This document shows, in pieces, positions 54,522 to 64,000 of a stretch of DNA of 64,000 bases. The translations under genes were made by a program, and so were the position numbers. Source of the stretch: Mytilinidion resinicola (Eukaryota; Ascomycota; Dothideomycetes; Mytilinidiales; Mytilinidiaceae); assembly GCF_010093595.1 (NCBI RefSeq), contig NW_022985450.1, positions 386,774 through 450,773 on the forward strand, written 5' to 3'. The notes beneath the pieces are model-generated. The model did no database searches. It was not told the origin of the DNA and saw only the letters and a program-made list of their open reading frames with translations. Position 1 is the stretch's first letter; each line of letters begins with the position of its first letter.

Positions 54522-55864
54522 AGCAGGTGTGCATGAGCAAAGCAACTATGGGACAGGTATTTGAAAAGCTTTTGACAATTTGCGGAACTCGGGTTTATTT
54601 TAGCGATGGCGCTGGGGACAATGGAGAATCTGGGAACGGCTTCACGGAAATTAGGGAATTCGACCTGGCATGGTCTGGCATCTTGGGGGGTGTTTCTAGG
54701 GCAGCAGCTGGATACCCCTGAGCGAGATTTTTGACTTCTGCTGGACGACGACTATTAGGGTCTCATTTGTTTCTTTAAGGAACGGGGATCGGAAAAGTGT
54801 AGATGGGGCTCGTTCCTGGAGAGCGATCTCAACATCCCAACGGCTGAGTTTAGGGAAATTGTAGGTAGGTTTCGCAATATATTCCGCCTTCTATTTTGGA
54901 TGTGTGCTTTCTTGTATGCCTGTGTCTGTGTCTATGCCATACTGCTCTTATATCGTCCTTTGATCACATGTTTCTACTTTCCTCGCGCGGTGTTTGGGCG
55001 CTGCACCGCCTCCCTCTCCTACAAGGATCAGGCCCAGGGATCAAGAGGACACATTTCCTAATAGCCCATCACACAATATTCTCAATAGATCATCACACAA
55101 CGTTAAAATTTACTCATCACACAATACGGCGGGGCTATGGGGTAAGGGCAAAGACGCGAGCGGGGGCCGGAGGATTAGTACTCAACGCCTTTCTACCGAG
55201 CAATCTATGCTGCTTTCGGGCAATCGGTGAGCATTATGATTTGCGTCAGGTTATGGCGCCATTGGTCAGGGTTGGGTTATTTCAAAGCATTGGTCATTGG
55301 TCCTAGGTTAAGGGAAGATGCAGTATGCGGTAGCGTTTGAAGGCGGCGGTCAGCCCTATGGGAGGACTCTTTGGTACGTAATTTATATGCAGTTTAGATG
55401 CTGCGTGCATGGTGAGGGCTGACTACCTATGTACTCCGAGGTTAAATGGTTTACTTCGCCTGATCCACGATCTCGTGCGCGTCCTTTTGTGCCGCTGCCG
55501 CTCCCCCGGATGATCGTGCGAGCTGCCTGCTTATTCCACCTCCCGTCGGCATTTGCCCGTCGTCACTTGAGCATGGGGATTGCCATGATGAGGCAAGGGG
55601 GGCGAGGGCGAGGGCGAGGGCATGTGCGTGCAGAGTTGGCGGAGGTGGGAGGGAGCCGGCGAAGATCTATCGAGGCTGTGCCATTTCACCTCTGCTTTCT
55701 AACCTTTGCCAGATGCTCACGACCCCTATAAGTCTAAAGCTATACCATCGGACATGGGACATATCCACCCACCCTTCCATCTTAAGCCCAGAAATCCGCA
55801 AGAGACAAATCGTTCAAGCATGCCGTTCCCTCTCGCCCCTCCGTTTCTCTCTGCCCCCTTTCAC
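54522..55864. other. Intergenic
   Basis: 3' side of sconB. It includes three nearby copies of CATCACACAA (about 55067, 55089 and 55112) and a GGGCGAGGGCGAGGGCGAGGG run (about 55600-55619). Frames there are short. No gene is supported. Confidence 0.5.
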
Positions 55865-56590
55865 TCACGGCATCAACCCCTCCGTCCCAACCTGCCACCC
55901 CCTCAACTTCCCCATCGCCGCCTCCCCAACCCCAGCCCGCCACTCCACTACCGTCACACCCATCTCCTTCTCCAAATACTCCCGCCACGGCTGCGCGTAG
56001 AAGCCCTCGAGCACAACCCCCGTCCCATCCCCCTCCTGCACCTTGAGCTTCGCCACCGCGCGAACGATATCGACGTCCTTCCCGAATCCCCTACGCCCAC
56101 CTAACTCCGAGCTCGAGGCCAGCTTCGCGGCCCCGTCCCACGTCGAGCTCGGCGCATCCCCCGCCGCGAAAAAGAGCGCGATGCTATCAAACCCCGGCGC
56201 TTGTCGTCTGGCTAGCGCGTCCAGCAGGGTCACCCATTGGGACGCTCGGCCGTGCTTTGGCAGGCCGTCGGCTTCTGTATCATCGTCCTCGGCGCGCTCG
56301 TCGTCTTGCTCGCGGTGGTCTTCGTCTTCTGCATCAAGGTCCGCGGCACTGCCGTCGCGCTCGCGGGGATCTGGGTCCGCGGGGAAGCGGATGCGGAGGT
56401 TGGTGACTCGGTTCAGCTTCCCGGGGTTGGCGGCGAGCCATTCGAAGAGGCCGGTGGGCTCGGAGACTTCGATGGTTAGGGCGGTGGTGTGGGGGGTTGA
56501 GAGGGGGATGTAGGTGAGATGGGAGGTGGTGGTGTCGCTGTGGTAGGAGGTGTAGGTGGTGGGGGTGTTGAAGGAGAGGTGGGTGGACAT
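55865..56590 (-). CDS. Orphan protein, single exon
   Basis: 241 residues from ATG 56590 (MSTHLSFNTPTTYTSYHS). The N-terminus is Thr/Ser-rich; then EPTGLFEWLAANPGKLNRVTNLRIRFP; then an acidic low-complexity insert (EDEDHREQDDERAEDDDTE); then ASQWVTLLDALARRQAPGF, IALFFAAGDAPSS and a C-terminal block FYAQPWREYLEKEMGVTVVEWRAG. The order (conserved N-half, GR..WV helix, aromatic C-half) suggests a folded globular protein with a variable acidic loop, as in uncharacterised Dothideomycete families. The composition is GC-rich and codon use looks like expressed genes nearby. No known domain. Confidence 0.65.
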   Translation of the reverse strand: MSTHLSFNTPTTYTSYHSDTTTSHLTYIPLSTPHTTALTIEVSEPTGLFEWLAANPGKLNRVTNLRIRFPADPDPRERDGSAADLDAEDEDHREQDDERAEDDDTEADGLPKHGRASQWVTLLDALARRQAPGFDSIALFFAAGDAPSSTWDGAAKLASSSELGGRRGFGKDVDIVRAVAKLKVQEGDGTGVVLEGFYAQPWREYLEKEMGVTVVEWRAGVGEAAMGKLRGWQVGTEGLMP

Positions 56591-57975
56591 GGTTGTGGTG
56601 GGGGGGTGGGGGAAGATGGAATGGGAAAGGGGGTTGATGTCTAGGGGGGGGGGTAGATATGGGAGTGGTAAAGAGGGATTCTCTGGTTAGCTCACGCGTA
56701 AAGGAAACGGTAGGTTAGGATTCACTGCTGGAAGGAGTGGGAGGGTTGGAGTTGGCGGGGTGGTATGTTATTGGAGCTTTCTCTCGTTGTTGATGGTGGA
56801 GGCTGACTGCCTCGCAATTCTCCCTTCCTTTCGGCGTATCTTGTTTTCTCTTGGACAATAGGTCTTGGGTTCGGTTCAGTCTGCTAACCCTTACCCATCT
56901 TCAAACGCTCCAGGTAGGTGGGTGAACGCCGAAGAACCGTGATGGTGAAACATACCACCATATCGTCGGATCTTTGATCTAGGTACAGCTTTCCAGACTT
57001 CTCTCCAACTTCGAATAGTACTACTTGGAGGGATCCCATGGGCATCCAGGATTCTGAAGGGATATCGGGTGAAGCATTGTTTTGCACGCCATTGTGAGGT
57101 CGTCTTCAGAAAGGAGAAGGACCTTATATTGCAGATAGCTAACGCCGAGATGACTAAGCATCACGTGAGTTAGTGGTTTGGCATGATGGCATGATAGCAT
57201 TCTGCGATGGAGACTGGTAGTCTTTCAAGGTACTCACAAAGATCCAAAACAATCCTATCTCCTTCCCGTCTAAATTCCCATCATCAGCGCAAAAGTACAC
57301 AATAAGGCCGAACACACGTAGTGCTCCTACTTCTCCAGCATTACAGTAAGCGTCTCCAGCAGCTCCAGCCAGTGGAGCAGGATATCCTCGGGTACTAGGC
57401 CCGTTGCCAGGAAGTCGGCCAGTGAAAAGGCAGCTTGGATCCCGCTGCCTGAAACTTGACATCACATCCAGACTTTGAAGTCCTATGGGGGTGCTCCAGG
57501 CAGTGGTAAACCAGTGTGCATGAACTTTGGGCCCATCACTATAGATAGCCAATATCTCTATCAAACGGGCTACGACGAGAAAGCTAATCAAGCGAGTTTT
57601 GCAACCACTTATTAAAACACCCTGATTGTAGTGCTCGATGTTGAAGATGAATTGGCGGCCGAATCGCACGATGCGATACTCATATTTTTCTAGCAAGGTT
57701 CGTCGAGTAGGCTTAAGCATCAACTATGGTTAAGTCTACGAGCCGACCAGAAAATGTTCTGAGGGCTCCCAACTCTACATCGCAATGCAGAATCATGGAA
57801 CCAGCTCGCAGGTCTTTTTCTTGCGTATATAAACCTCGCAAGAAAGCAAAAGAGATCCTACCTTCCACAAACCTTTAACGTCGCCATAGTGCTCATAATA
57901 GGACCACCGCTAAACACCATCAGGCCGAAGTACTCTATCTCGATTGCTACGTCCGAACAGTCCTTTGCAAGCACT
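56591..57975. other. Intergenic with a reverse family C copy
   Basis: A run of ten G at about 56643-56652. At about 57395-57525 a family C copy lies on the minus strand: plus-strand GGCAGTGGTAAACCAGTGTGC, CAGACTTTGAAGTCCTATGG and GTTGCCAGGAAGTCGGCC are complements of the family consensus. The minus frame 57723-57154 crosses this repeat and is not called as a gene. Confidence 0.6.
57817..57845 (+). promoter_or_regulatory. TATA box inside a perfect inverted repeat
   Basis: TATATAAA (57826-57833) lies 143 bases upstream of ATG 57976. It sits in the loop of a perfect 9-bp inverted repeat, TTTCTTGCG (57817-57825) and CGCAAGAAA (57837-57845). The loop is TATATAAACCT. Confidence 0.65.
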
Positions 57976-58554
57976 ATGTCGGATTGCTCCTCCCAAGACA
58001 CGCCCGAGAGCTCTTTCGCAAGCGCTCGAGAAAACCTTCTACCGCCAGGTCCTCAAGGATCTGCAAACACGCTAGTGTCACGATACTTATACAACGCCCC
58101 TACAGAGCGCCTCTACAGACCTTTCCCTCCGGGGGCCACAGCATCCGTTGACTCGTTCGCCGACTTCATGAACGACCTCTTTCCACTGTACATTCTGCAA
58201 GAATCCACGGACATAGCCTCCGCGGACGTAGCCTCCGCGGACGTAGCCTCCACCGAGTCTGTCGCCCTGTCAGACTATTTTCCACATCTGCGACGCTACT
58301 CCGGCAAAATCCGTTCCTTCATCGTCTCGCTTATGCGTCCTTTGGAAGCACTGAAGAATCACTTGCACGACCGCAACGTCCGCAAGCTCGAAGAGAAGGC
58401 AAAGAGAGCATACGCCCGCAATAAGACTATGACAGATTCGTGGCGGGATATGCGAGTTCCGCGTCGTAAGTGGACCATTCTTGGACAGAGGAGTTCAGGT
58501 AGTAGGAGGATTAGGATCAAGCGGGACAATGGCAAGTGGGTCAAGGTTTCCTGA
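57976..58554 (+). CDS. Orphan basic protein with DVASA repeat
   Basis: A single exon of 192 residues from ATG 57976 (MSDCSSQDTPESSFAS). It has a Ser-rich N-terminus, a conserved-looking FADFMNDLFPLYILQES helix, then three tandem 15-base units encoding DIASA-DVASA-DVAST (about 58209-58253), a helix with YSGKIRSFIVSLMRPLEALK, and a very basic C-terminus (KLEEKAKRAYARNK, RVPRRKWTILGQ, SGSRRIRIKR). The strong TATA box upstream supports it as a real gene. No family is recognised. The basic tail could bind nucleic acid, by composition only. The frame is open upstream to 57889 without another ATG. Confidence 0.65.
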   Translation: MSDCSSQDTPESSFASARENLLPPGPQGSANTLVSRYLYNAPTERLYRPFPPGATASVDSFADFMNDLFPLYILQESTDIASADVASADVASTESVALSDYFPHLRRYSGKIRSFIVSLMRPLEALKNHLHDRNVRKLEEKAKRAYARNKTMTDSWRDMRVPRRKWTILGQRSSGSRRIRIKRDNGKWVKVS

Positions 58555-59734
58555 GGATCGAAAATCGCTTCTGGTGGGTAGTATGGGAAAAGCAGTGTAG
58601 GGTTAGAAAGGATGAAATAGGATAAGAATCTTGGTGCCTTTCTGGATTTTCTGGTCAATGTGATGGAACTGGCTGCGAAGGGTTGAGATATGCGAAATAT
58701 GGAAAATACAGGCATGCGCATGAGTGCTTTTCTTTAGGAAAATTGGGGAAAATTGTTTCGTGCTGTTTATTCTTAAGGCCTTAAACACATCGGATAGTTG
58801 AATAATATAGAGAAGACTGGAGTTGCAGTTTTTGCGTGTGCTGAATCAGACAGTGACCCTTGCTCCACGGTTCCCACCAGCCCAGATCTGGTAGCGAGAT
58901 CTGGTGACTCTTCTATATTCCCACCATCATCTGAAGCATCTCAACTAGCACCGAAAGGCTACGTGCCTACTACTCTAGGTACTAATTCTTGACATCCACC
59001 CACTAAGCCGTTGAACAAGCAAAGAATGAGGTTTGAGGTGTTCAGTCGGCCCTCACGATACAGTGCGACCTGACTAGGGGGTGATGGACACGTTGCCGAC
59101 TATTATCAGATAGAGTAGGGTCGTTGTTTGCTAATGAGAGAAGGCTGAAGGACATTGTTCTCTTCGAAGTCCAGTAGACGTTACTGGACATGATGGCGGG
59201 TGGACATCGGGTAAAAGGTAGATTTCCGACTTCTTTCAAGGCTGATTCGATAGAGATCGATTTTCTGGAGAAATTAGGTCGATGCGGGAAGCAATTCATC
59301 GCAAGAAAGGAGTGCAGCAGAAGACCTGGCAGAGAACCAGCTTAGTCATCAAAGAAAATCCCTTTTAACGTCCGTCCCTAAGTCGCGGAGATCGCACCGT
59401 ACCACAAAATACGAGGGTTACTTTGACTTCAAGTGAATATTTACTATAGTTATGTATAAGTCGGGTGATTTGGCGACTCTTAAACAGTCGAGACTTTATA
59501 TAGTCCCTATGGTCCAAGGGTCGCCAGCTAGCCGATTTCTGCTGGTCCAAGCGCTTGAGCTAGTGAACTCAACCCCAGAGTGAGGGTCACATGCTGACGC
59601 TTGACCGGTCTACCCGCATGCTGAAACTTGACCGGTCTACTCGGCCGTCCACATAATAACTGATCGTGGTGAGTGTCAGTAGCACGAACGCTGGCTTAAC
59701 TTAAAGAGCATCATTCTGTCTTTGCTTGCTTGCT
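58555..59734. other. Intergenic with a short direct repeat
   Basis: A 27-base unit occurs twice at about 59590-59643: CATGCTGACGCTTGACCGGT.. and CATGCTGAAACTTGACCGGT... Frames such as plus 58798-58992 and minus 59299-59042 lack support. Nothing else is seen. Confidence 0.5.
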
Positions 59735-60964
59735 ATGCCAAAGTCCTCAGTAGCTCTTCAGTGCGCATCACCACCTCATCTTATCGCATGGCCCTCACTT
59801 GTTAGTCGGAGCATAGCCGCGTGGGACGATCTTATTGCAAACGAACAAACCGCTCGTAAAAACATTAAAAGGTCCCTCTTACAGAAATGCCATTCCTTAG
59901 ACGACTTTCTTTTTCAATGTGGAAACCCTTTCATGTTCTGGTTCTTCCAGCGACGCAGCGCTTTCATGTCACAAAAGCGCATGAAACAGTAGTCCCGCGA
60001 TGAACTGGACGACTATGTCATCCTACCTGCTTCGCCAGGCTTTGTTACGCGGAGCGACTGCTTTTTCGTCAGCCATTTCTGGCGCACGCAAGATCACCCT
60101 GACCCAGACGGAGAGTATCTGCGCCTCCATCAAGCTGAACTCGAATCGCAAACATGGGCGTACATTTGGGTAGACTAGACGTGCATGCCTCAAAGTCCAC
60201 GATCATTGCCGGAAGAAACATATTTCCATCGCTGCTTACGGACCATGTCGGGCATCATCCGCAATTGTGGCTTCATATACTTCTACCCTCCTTTCGAACC
60301 ACGCTTGTGGATATTGTATGAGATTACCGAGTATGTACTTACGTGCTCCGGAGGTATCGAAACGACATCCGACATCGATCCATTTCTCCAGCACATCAAT
60401 GAGATGTTTGAGACAGGCGTGCCGGCTACGTTGGCAAAGCACGGTTATCGTTGCTCTTACGATCGCGATAGGCAGTATCTGACATCCTGGCTGGAACTGC
60501 TTGTCCTCCTCAGACGATTAAACTTCAGCATTGATACTATTCGCACAATAATGGACAACATGATGGCAGCCAGTTAGAATGCTCCTACGCACGTCTGTCT
60601 ACGCGTCTCAGCTGTACAGGGTTCACTTCTCAGCTGGACAGGGTTCACCTGTTGTTTTGTCACCGTTGCTGCCTGCAACCCCTGGTCTCTCTTCACTATA
60701 TAGCCACTCATTAGCACCTCAATACAACTCATGCTTTCCTCACTGATCCTTTGCCCTTCCTACGCCAGCTGCCACATGACCTGGTTTGATCGCCTTGAAG
60801 TCCAACACTATTCAGGCGCGGAGCTGAAAAGATTTGAAGGTACTTTGTTTGCCAATGGGAAAATGCATACGTTCACTCCATTTCCGCGATGGGTAGTGCA
60901 AAAAGCTCATACTTACTTAGTGTCCGCTAACAAAACCACTAGGATGACAGCAAATACTAGCTAG
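59735..60964 (+). pseudogene. Decayed gene of a fungal WVD-TCMPQ type family
   Basis: One reading frame runs from ATG 59735 to 60577 with two TAG codons: 59990-59992 (after RMKQ) and 60176-60178 (IWVD-stop-TCMPQ). Between and beyond them the translation is protein-like: DELDDYVILPASPGFV, CFFVSHFWRTQDHPDPDGEY, TWAYIWVD, RTMSGIIRNCGFIYFYPPFE and PRLWILYEITEYVLTC. From memory of the family, uncharacterised fungal proteins carry Trp where the second TAG stands (TGG to TAG), but this was not searched. After a stop at 60577 the same frame resumes at about 60731-60964 with WFDRLEVQHYSG, LKRFEGTLFANG and TFTPFPRW, probably the C-terminal part beyond a lost intron or more lesions. The function of the family is unknown. 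A 22-base doublet TCTCAGCTG(T/G)ACAGGGTTCAC lies between (about 60605-60648). Confidence 0.7.
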
Positions 60965-61857
60965 AAGAACTCACTTGAGCTTAGGTGCGGTGAAGGAATC
61001 CTGTTACGCTATGTAAGGAGGCTCTCTATAAATTAGGCGAGAAATCTGCGGCGCGCACGTAATCTTTTAAGTCGGAGGGTCCCGAATGTTTGGGAATGAA
61101 TTCACGCAAATGCGGATGTGTACATACAGTTTGGGTTACTGTAAAGTCAGAGTACTCGTAGCTTATTTCGTTACAGTGGGTTTCTGGCCACGCAGGGATG
61201 GACGTTACCAAGCACTTCTCCGATCTCGGTTCCAACATTGTTTACTCTCACGACTTTTTACACGCGATACATGAGTTCCAAACCCGCTCAATCCTCTTCT
61301 CGGCTCTGCGTATACTTTCATACATGAGGTTGAAAGGTTTGAGACTTGCTAAGAGGCCCCGGATGATCATTGCCTTGCTCTCGCCGCGATCCTGATTCCT
61401 CTGAAAAAGCCTTCGATGTTCGTCATATTCTTTGATCTCGCCACTCACTGTACTTCAGTCGCATCTCGTCATCGACTGTACTTCACTCAAACTCTGATAT
61501 TCGTCTCCAGTCCGTTTTCTTGTCAGTGAAATGCATTGCCTCTAACGAAAATAAGCTCCGCTTACATTGTATTTCTATCGATCTCGAGCTTAGCACCTCA
61601 TTGGACGAAGATTGTGGTTGCTTCACAATGTCATTTGTTGGTCGGGTATACACCCAATGAGAGATTTGCATCCATCACAATGCTCTTTGAGTCCAAAAGT
61701 CAGAGGATCACGCACGAGACACTTTGTGCTCCTTCTACATATATCAATGTTGTCACTACCAAGAAGTCTAGTGATGAAGTACCTCCTTATCAATCGAACT
61801 TCATTAGCCTCCGAGAGCCCCCAATAGTCTATCTGTCCTAAAGGTCCTTTTACTTTG
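60965..61857. other. Intergenic upstream of the kinase
   Basis: Short frames on both strands, none supported, including a 92-codon minus frame 61901-61623 antisense to the kinase start. Nothing notable is seen. Confidence 0.45.
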
Positions 61858-62826
61858 ATGGATCCTGAATCTATGCACTCCACAGAACACTTCTGTGACA
61901 ATTACGAACATATCAGGTCCCTTTCAGCAGAGACTGAAGGTATAGTAGAAGTTTTCTCACGCCGCGTTAGTCCCAAGGAGTTAATCGTAGCTAAGATCAT
62001 CCGGCAGAACAGTTCAACACCCGGAATAACTCCGCAAGAAGTGGTTTTACTAAGTCGAACAGGCAAATGCGACCGGATCGTCAAGCTCCTCGGTCACATC
62101 CCAAGTTTCCCTAATCCCAGAACATCCGCAATATTACTCGAATTCTGTCGTCACGAATCCCTCTACGATTATGCAGACTTGGTCCATGCGAACCGATTCC
62201 ATATACCAGAAGAGCAGATCTGGAGGTTATTCGAGCAGCTAGCAGAAGCTTTAGCGTTTCTCCATCGTAGCCCCAGTGCAGAAGACCCGGACTGGAGACC
62301 AATTGTCCATCGAGATATCAAACCGGCAAACATGCTTCTGACCAGCATACCCGATGCCCCGGGAAGAAACATTGACGTGAAACTAGCAGACTTCGGACTC
62401 TCAGCTTTCTACGATCCAAGCGATTGCTGGTTCGAGGCAGGCACTGCCGAATATCAACCACCTGAACAAACTCTATGGGCTCCATATGCGAGACCAGCTG
62501 GAGATGTTTGGGCAGTAGGGTCAAGCATTCATCACCTACTACACCGCAAGTTCACGATTGAGGACCCAGCCGAATTTGCGTCGAAATGGAAGCAAGATTA
62601 CCCTACAGAAGACGAGAATATGCGCGATCATCGCTTTTTCGTGCGCGCTGTGCCGCGGCGTGTGTTTCCGATCAATAAACCTCTTCCGTGGGGAGGTTAC
62701 CAGGGCTATTCCGATCGCCTGAATAGCGTCTTCTTATCTGCTTTAGCTTTCGATCCGACCGAGAGGCCGCCAGCTGTAGAACTTCTCAGGTACATCGAGG
62801 ACAGTTCTCCGTACGCCGCTTCATAG
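61858..62826 (+). CDS. Protein kinase-like protein lacking a glycine loop
   Basis: A single exon of 322 residues from ATG 61858. The kinase fold is evident: Lys in LIVAKIIRQ (about 46), Glu in QEVVLL (61), catalytic loop IVHRDIKPANMLL (Asp 153), DFG in LADFGLS (178-180), an APE-like TAEYQPPEQTLW, and DVWAVGSSIHHLL (subdomain IX). The end TERPPAVELLRYI is subdomain XI. The Gly-x-Gly-x-x-Gly loop is missing: the region reads RSLSAETEGIVEVFSRR, with one Gly. HRD, DFG and Lys are intact, so it may still be active. It resembles the many short fungal kinases without known pathway. There is no extra domain, transmembrane part or intron. Confidence 0.85.
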   Translation: MDPESMHSTEHFCDNYEHIRSLSAETEGIVEVFSRRVSPKELIVAKIIRQNSSTPGITPQEVVLLSRTGKCDRIVKLLGHIPSFPNPRTSAILLEFCRHESLYDYADLVHANRFHIPEEQIWRLFEQLAEALAFLHRSPSAEDPDWRPIVHRDIKPANMLLTSIPDAPGRNIDVKLADFGLSAFYDPSDCWFEAGTAEYQPPEQTLWAPYARPAGDVWAVGSSIHHLLHRKFTIEDPAEFASKWKQDYPTEDENMRDHRFFVRAVPRRVFPINKPLPWGGYQGYSDRLNSVFLSALAFDPTERPPAVELLRYIEDSSPYAAS

Positions 62827-64000
62827 ATGAGTATAAAGCTTCTTGCTATTACTCGTCGTGCCTTAGTATATTGGCCTATATTTGGAGCGGAATACCACAT
62901 TTCCGCTCCTGGTACACCTTTGTGGTGGTGCCTCGCAAGTTTACAGGTTGTTCGGGTTGTTCGTTGTGATCGGCTTTTATCTCATTCAGTTTTCTAAACA
63001 CGAGAAACACGGCAGTATCAAACACGTTAAGGAGAGCGACCATGCTGCGAGCATATATCATAGTAAATCGTTGATAACGTGCAGGCCTTAAAGTTTTCCT
63101 TCTAAAGGAAGCTCCTTAAACCATTCATTATCAGGAGCTCCTTCGTTCTAGCATTATTTCATAACTTATTGAATTCTATTCTAAGGTGCGTCCCTAGGTG
63201 CCGAGAAACCTCCCGTGCCGAGAAAATTATATTGCTCGGGCATTTTAAGCCTTTCCTCGTGGACCTATGAAGTTATAGCTAATATATTAATGTTCTTTAG
63301 ACATTTCTCCTCAGGAAACCACTCTACAACCAGAAAAATACGACGATCTTGGTCATGCTGTCGATCGTTCTGTTCATGGCATCCAAAACCATATCAGTGT
63401 TGCACCCCTGCTCCACTACAACTATTGATACAGTTTTAGATTTCGGAGCCTTAGGACAATAATTCTATTAAGAAAGAAAATAGCTCTCAGCTTTAAAGAC
63501 CCTCCGCTCTGAAATGCATGCATAATAAAGTATCTCTGTGCAAAGGATTGCTCGGTGTCTTGGCGAATAGATTCAGTGCGCTTACGTAGTAGAATATTAT
63601 ACATTTAGCTAACTATATTATATTCTTCATCCTTGCTGTTGTTGCAACACTGTTTTGCTCCGGCAAGCAGGGGTACAAATTCGAGTCTTGGCATTCCAGC
63701 CACGATTACGCCACAGACTAATGCACGTGAGTTGCCACTGTTCCAAAGAGTACTTCTATCAGAGTTTGGAGCCCCACAAGGGGGTGACCAGAGCGGCTCG
63801 GCCACCCTCCCTGCTAGTAGTGGCGACATCTAGTGCTATATTACTTTAATTTCTGTTAGAAAATTTGCAAGTATGCTTACGCAGCTTAATCTGCCTCTAA
63901 CGTAATCCACAAGTTAGTGGCCCGCACAAGCTAGTGGCCCACCCAACCACGCTACCGAGGCCAAATATTCCGAATTACTCCACCACGAACAAATATATTT
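62827..64000. other. Relatively AT-rich right edge without a supported gene
   Basis: This stretch has more A/T and more TA steps (AGCTAATATATTAAT, TTAGCTAACTATATTATATTC) than the rest, compatible with decayed repeat sequence. A 17-base direct repeat CACAAG(T/C)TAGTGGCCC occurs at about 63909-63942. The minus frame 63829-63605 ends in a Cys/Asn-rich tail without domain match. No gene is called. Confidence 0.45.

Noticed and set aside
57154..57723. 189-codon minus frame
   Set aside because: It crosses a family C repeat copy and has no recognisable protein part.
1..64000. CRISPR array, bacterial operon or prophage
   Set aside because: Spliced introns and eukaryotic families throughout; the only regular array with short identical units is a 14-bp minisatellite without spacers.

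Overview
The window is nuclear DNA from a filamentous ascomycete (Pezizomycotina, most like a Dothideomycete; the class is an inference). Genes are spaced by 0.3-3 kb, sit on both strands, and carry short introns, mostly 50-90 bp, with GT donors, CTNAC-type branch sites and AG acceptors. Most gene models below were built by joining reading frames across such introns with phase checked. Recognisable families are typical of this group: Atg17, a sconB/Met30 F-box WD40 protein, Rio1, the OST subunit Wbp1, a complex I 9.5 kDa subunit, Pfa5, an RTA1-like protein, a Zn2Cys6 regulator, BTB proteins and a NACHT NLR-like protein.

Layout. 0-9 kb: a degenerate repeat cluster, an orphan gene with a duplicated C-terminal motif (1.9-3.2 kb), a three-exon conserved-looking gene (4.2-6.2 kb) and 3 kb without a convincing gene. 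9-25 kb: RTA1-like gene, NLR-like gene broken by an in-frame stop, a head-to-head housekeeping pair (wbp1 and the complex I subunit), a BTB-like gene, a tRNA-Gly-derived SINE candidate, a hidden 84-residue two-exon gene, an F-box/2EXR-like gene and a double zinc-ribbon gene. 25-40 kb: pfa5 with an oversized repeat-filled intron, a gene with a TAG between two apparently coding parts, two orphan genes (one coiled coil), a minisatellite and a BTB gene with a MITE-like element in its intron. 40-47 kb: a tandem repeat array touching the stop codon of a Zn2Cys6 regulator, another degenerate array and two small orphan genes. 47-55 kb is the housekeeping core: rio1, then atg17 and sconB back to back. 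55-64 kb: orphan genes, a decayed gene with two in-frame TAGs, a protein kinase and a gene-poor, relatively AT-rich end.

How it works together. There is no biosynthetic cluster or operon-like system. Housekeeping genes (N-glycosylation, respiration, ribosome biogenesis, autophagy, sulfur control) are interleaved with accessory stretches rich in decayed repeats. Three accessory loci carry nonsense codons explicable by single C-to-T (or G-to-A) transitions. One dispersed repeat family (28.9, 39.9-40.7, 45.6 and 57.4 kb) ties the accessory segments together and is the best candidate for something undescribed.
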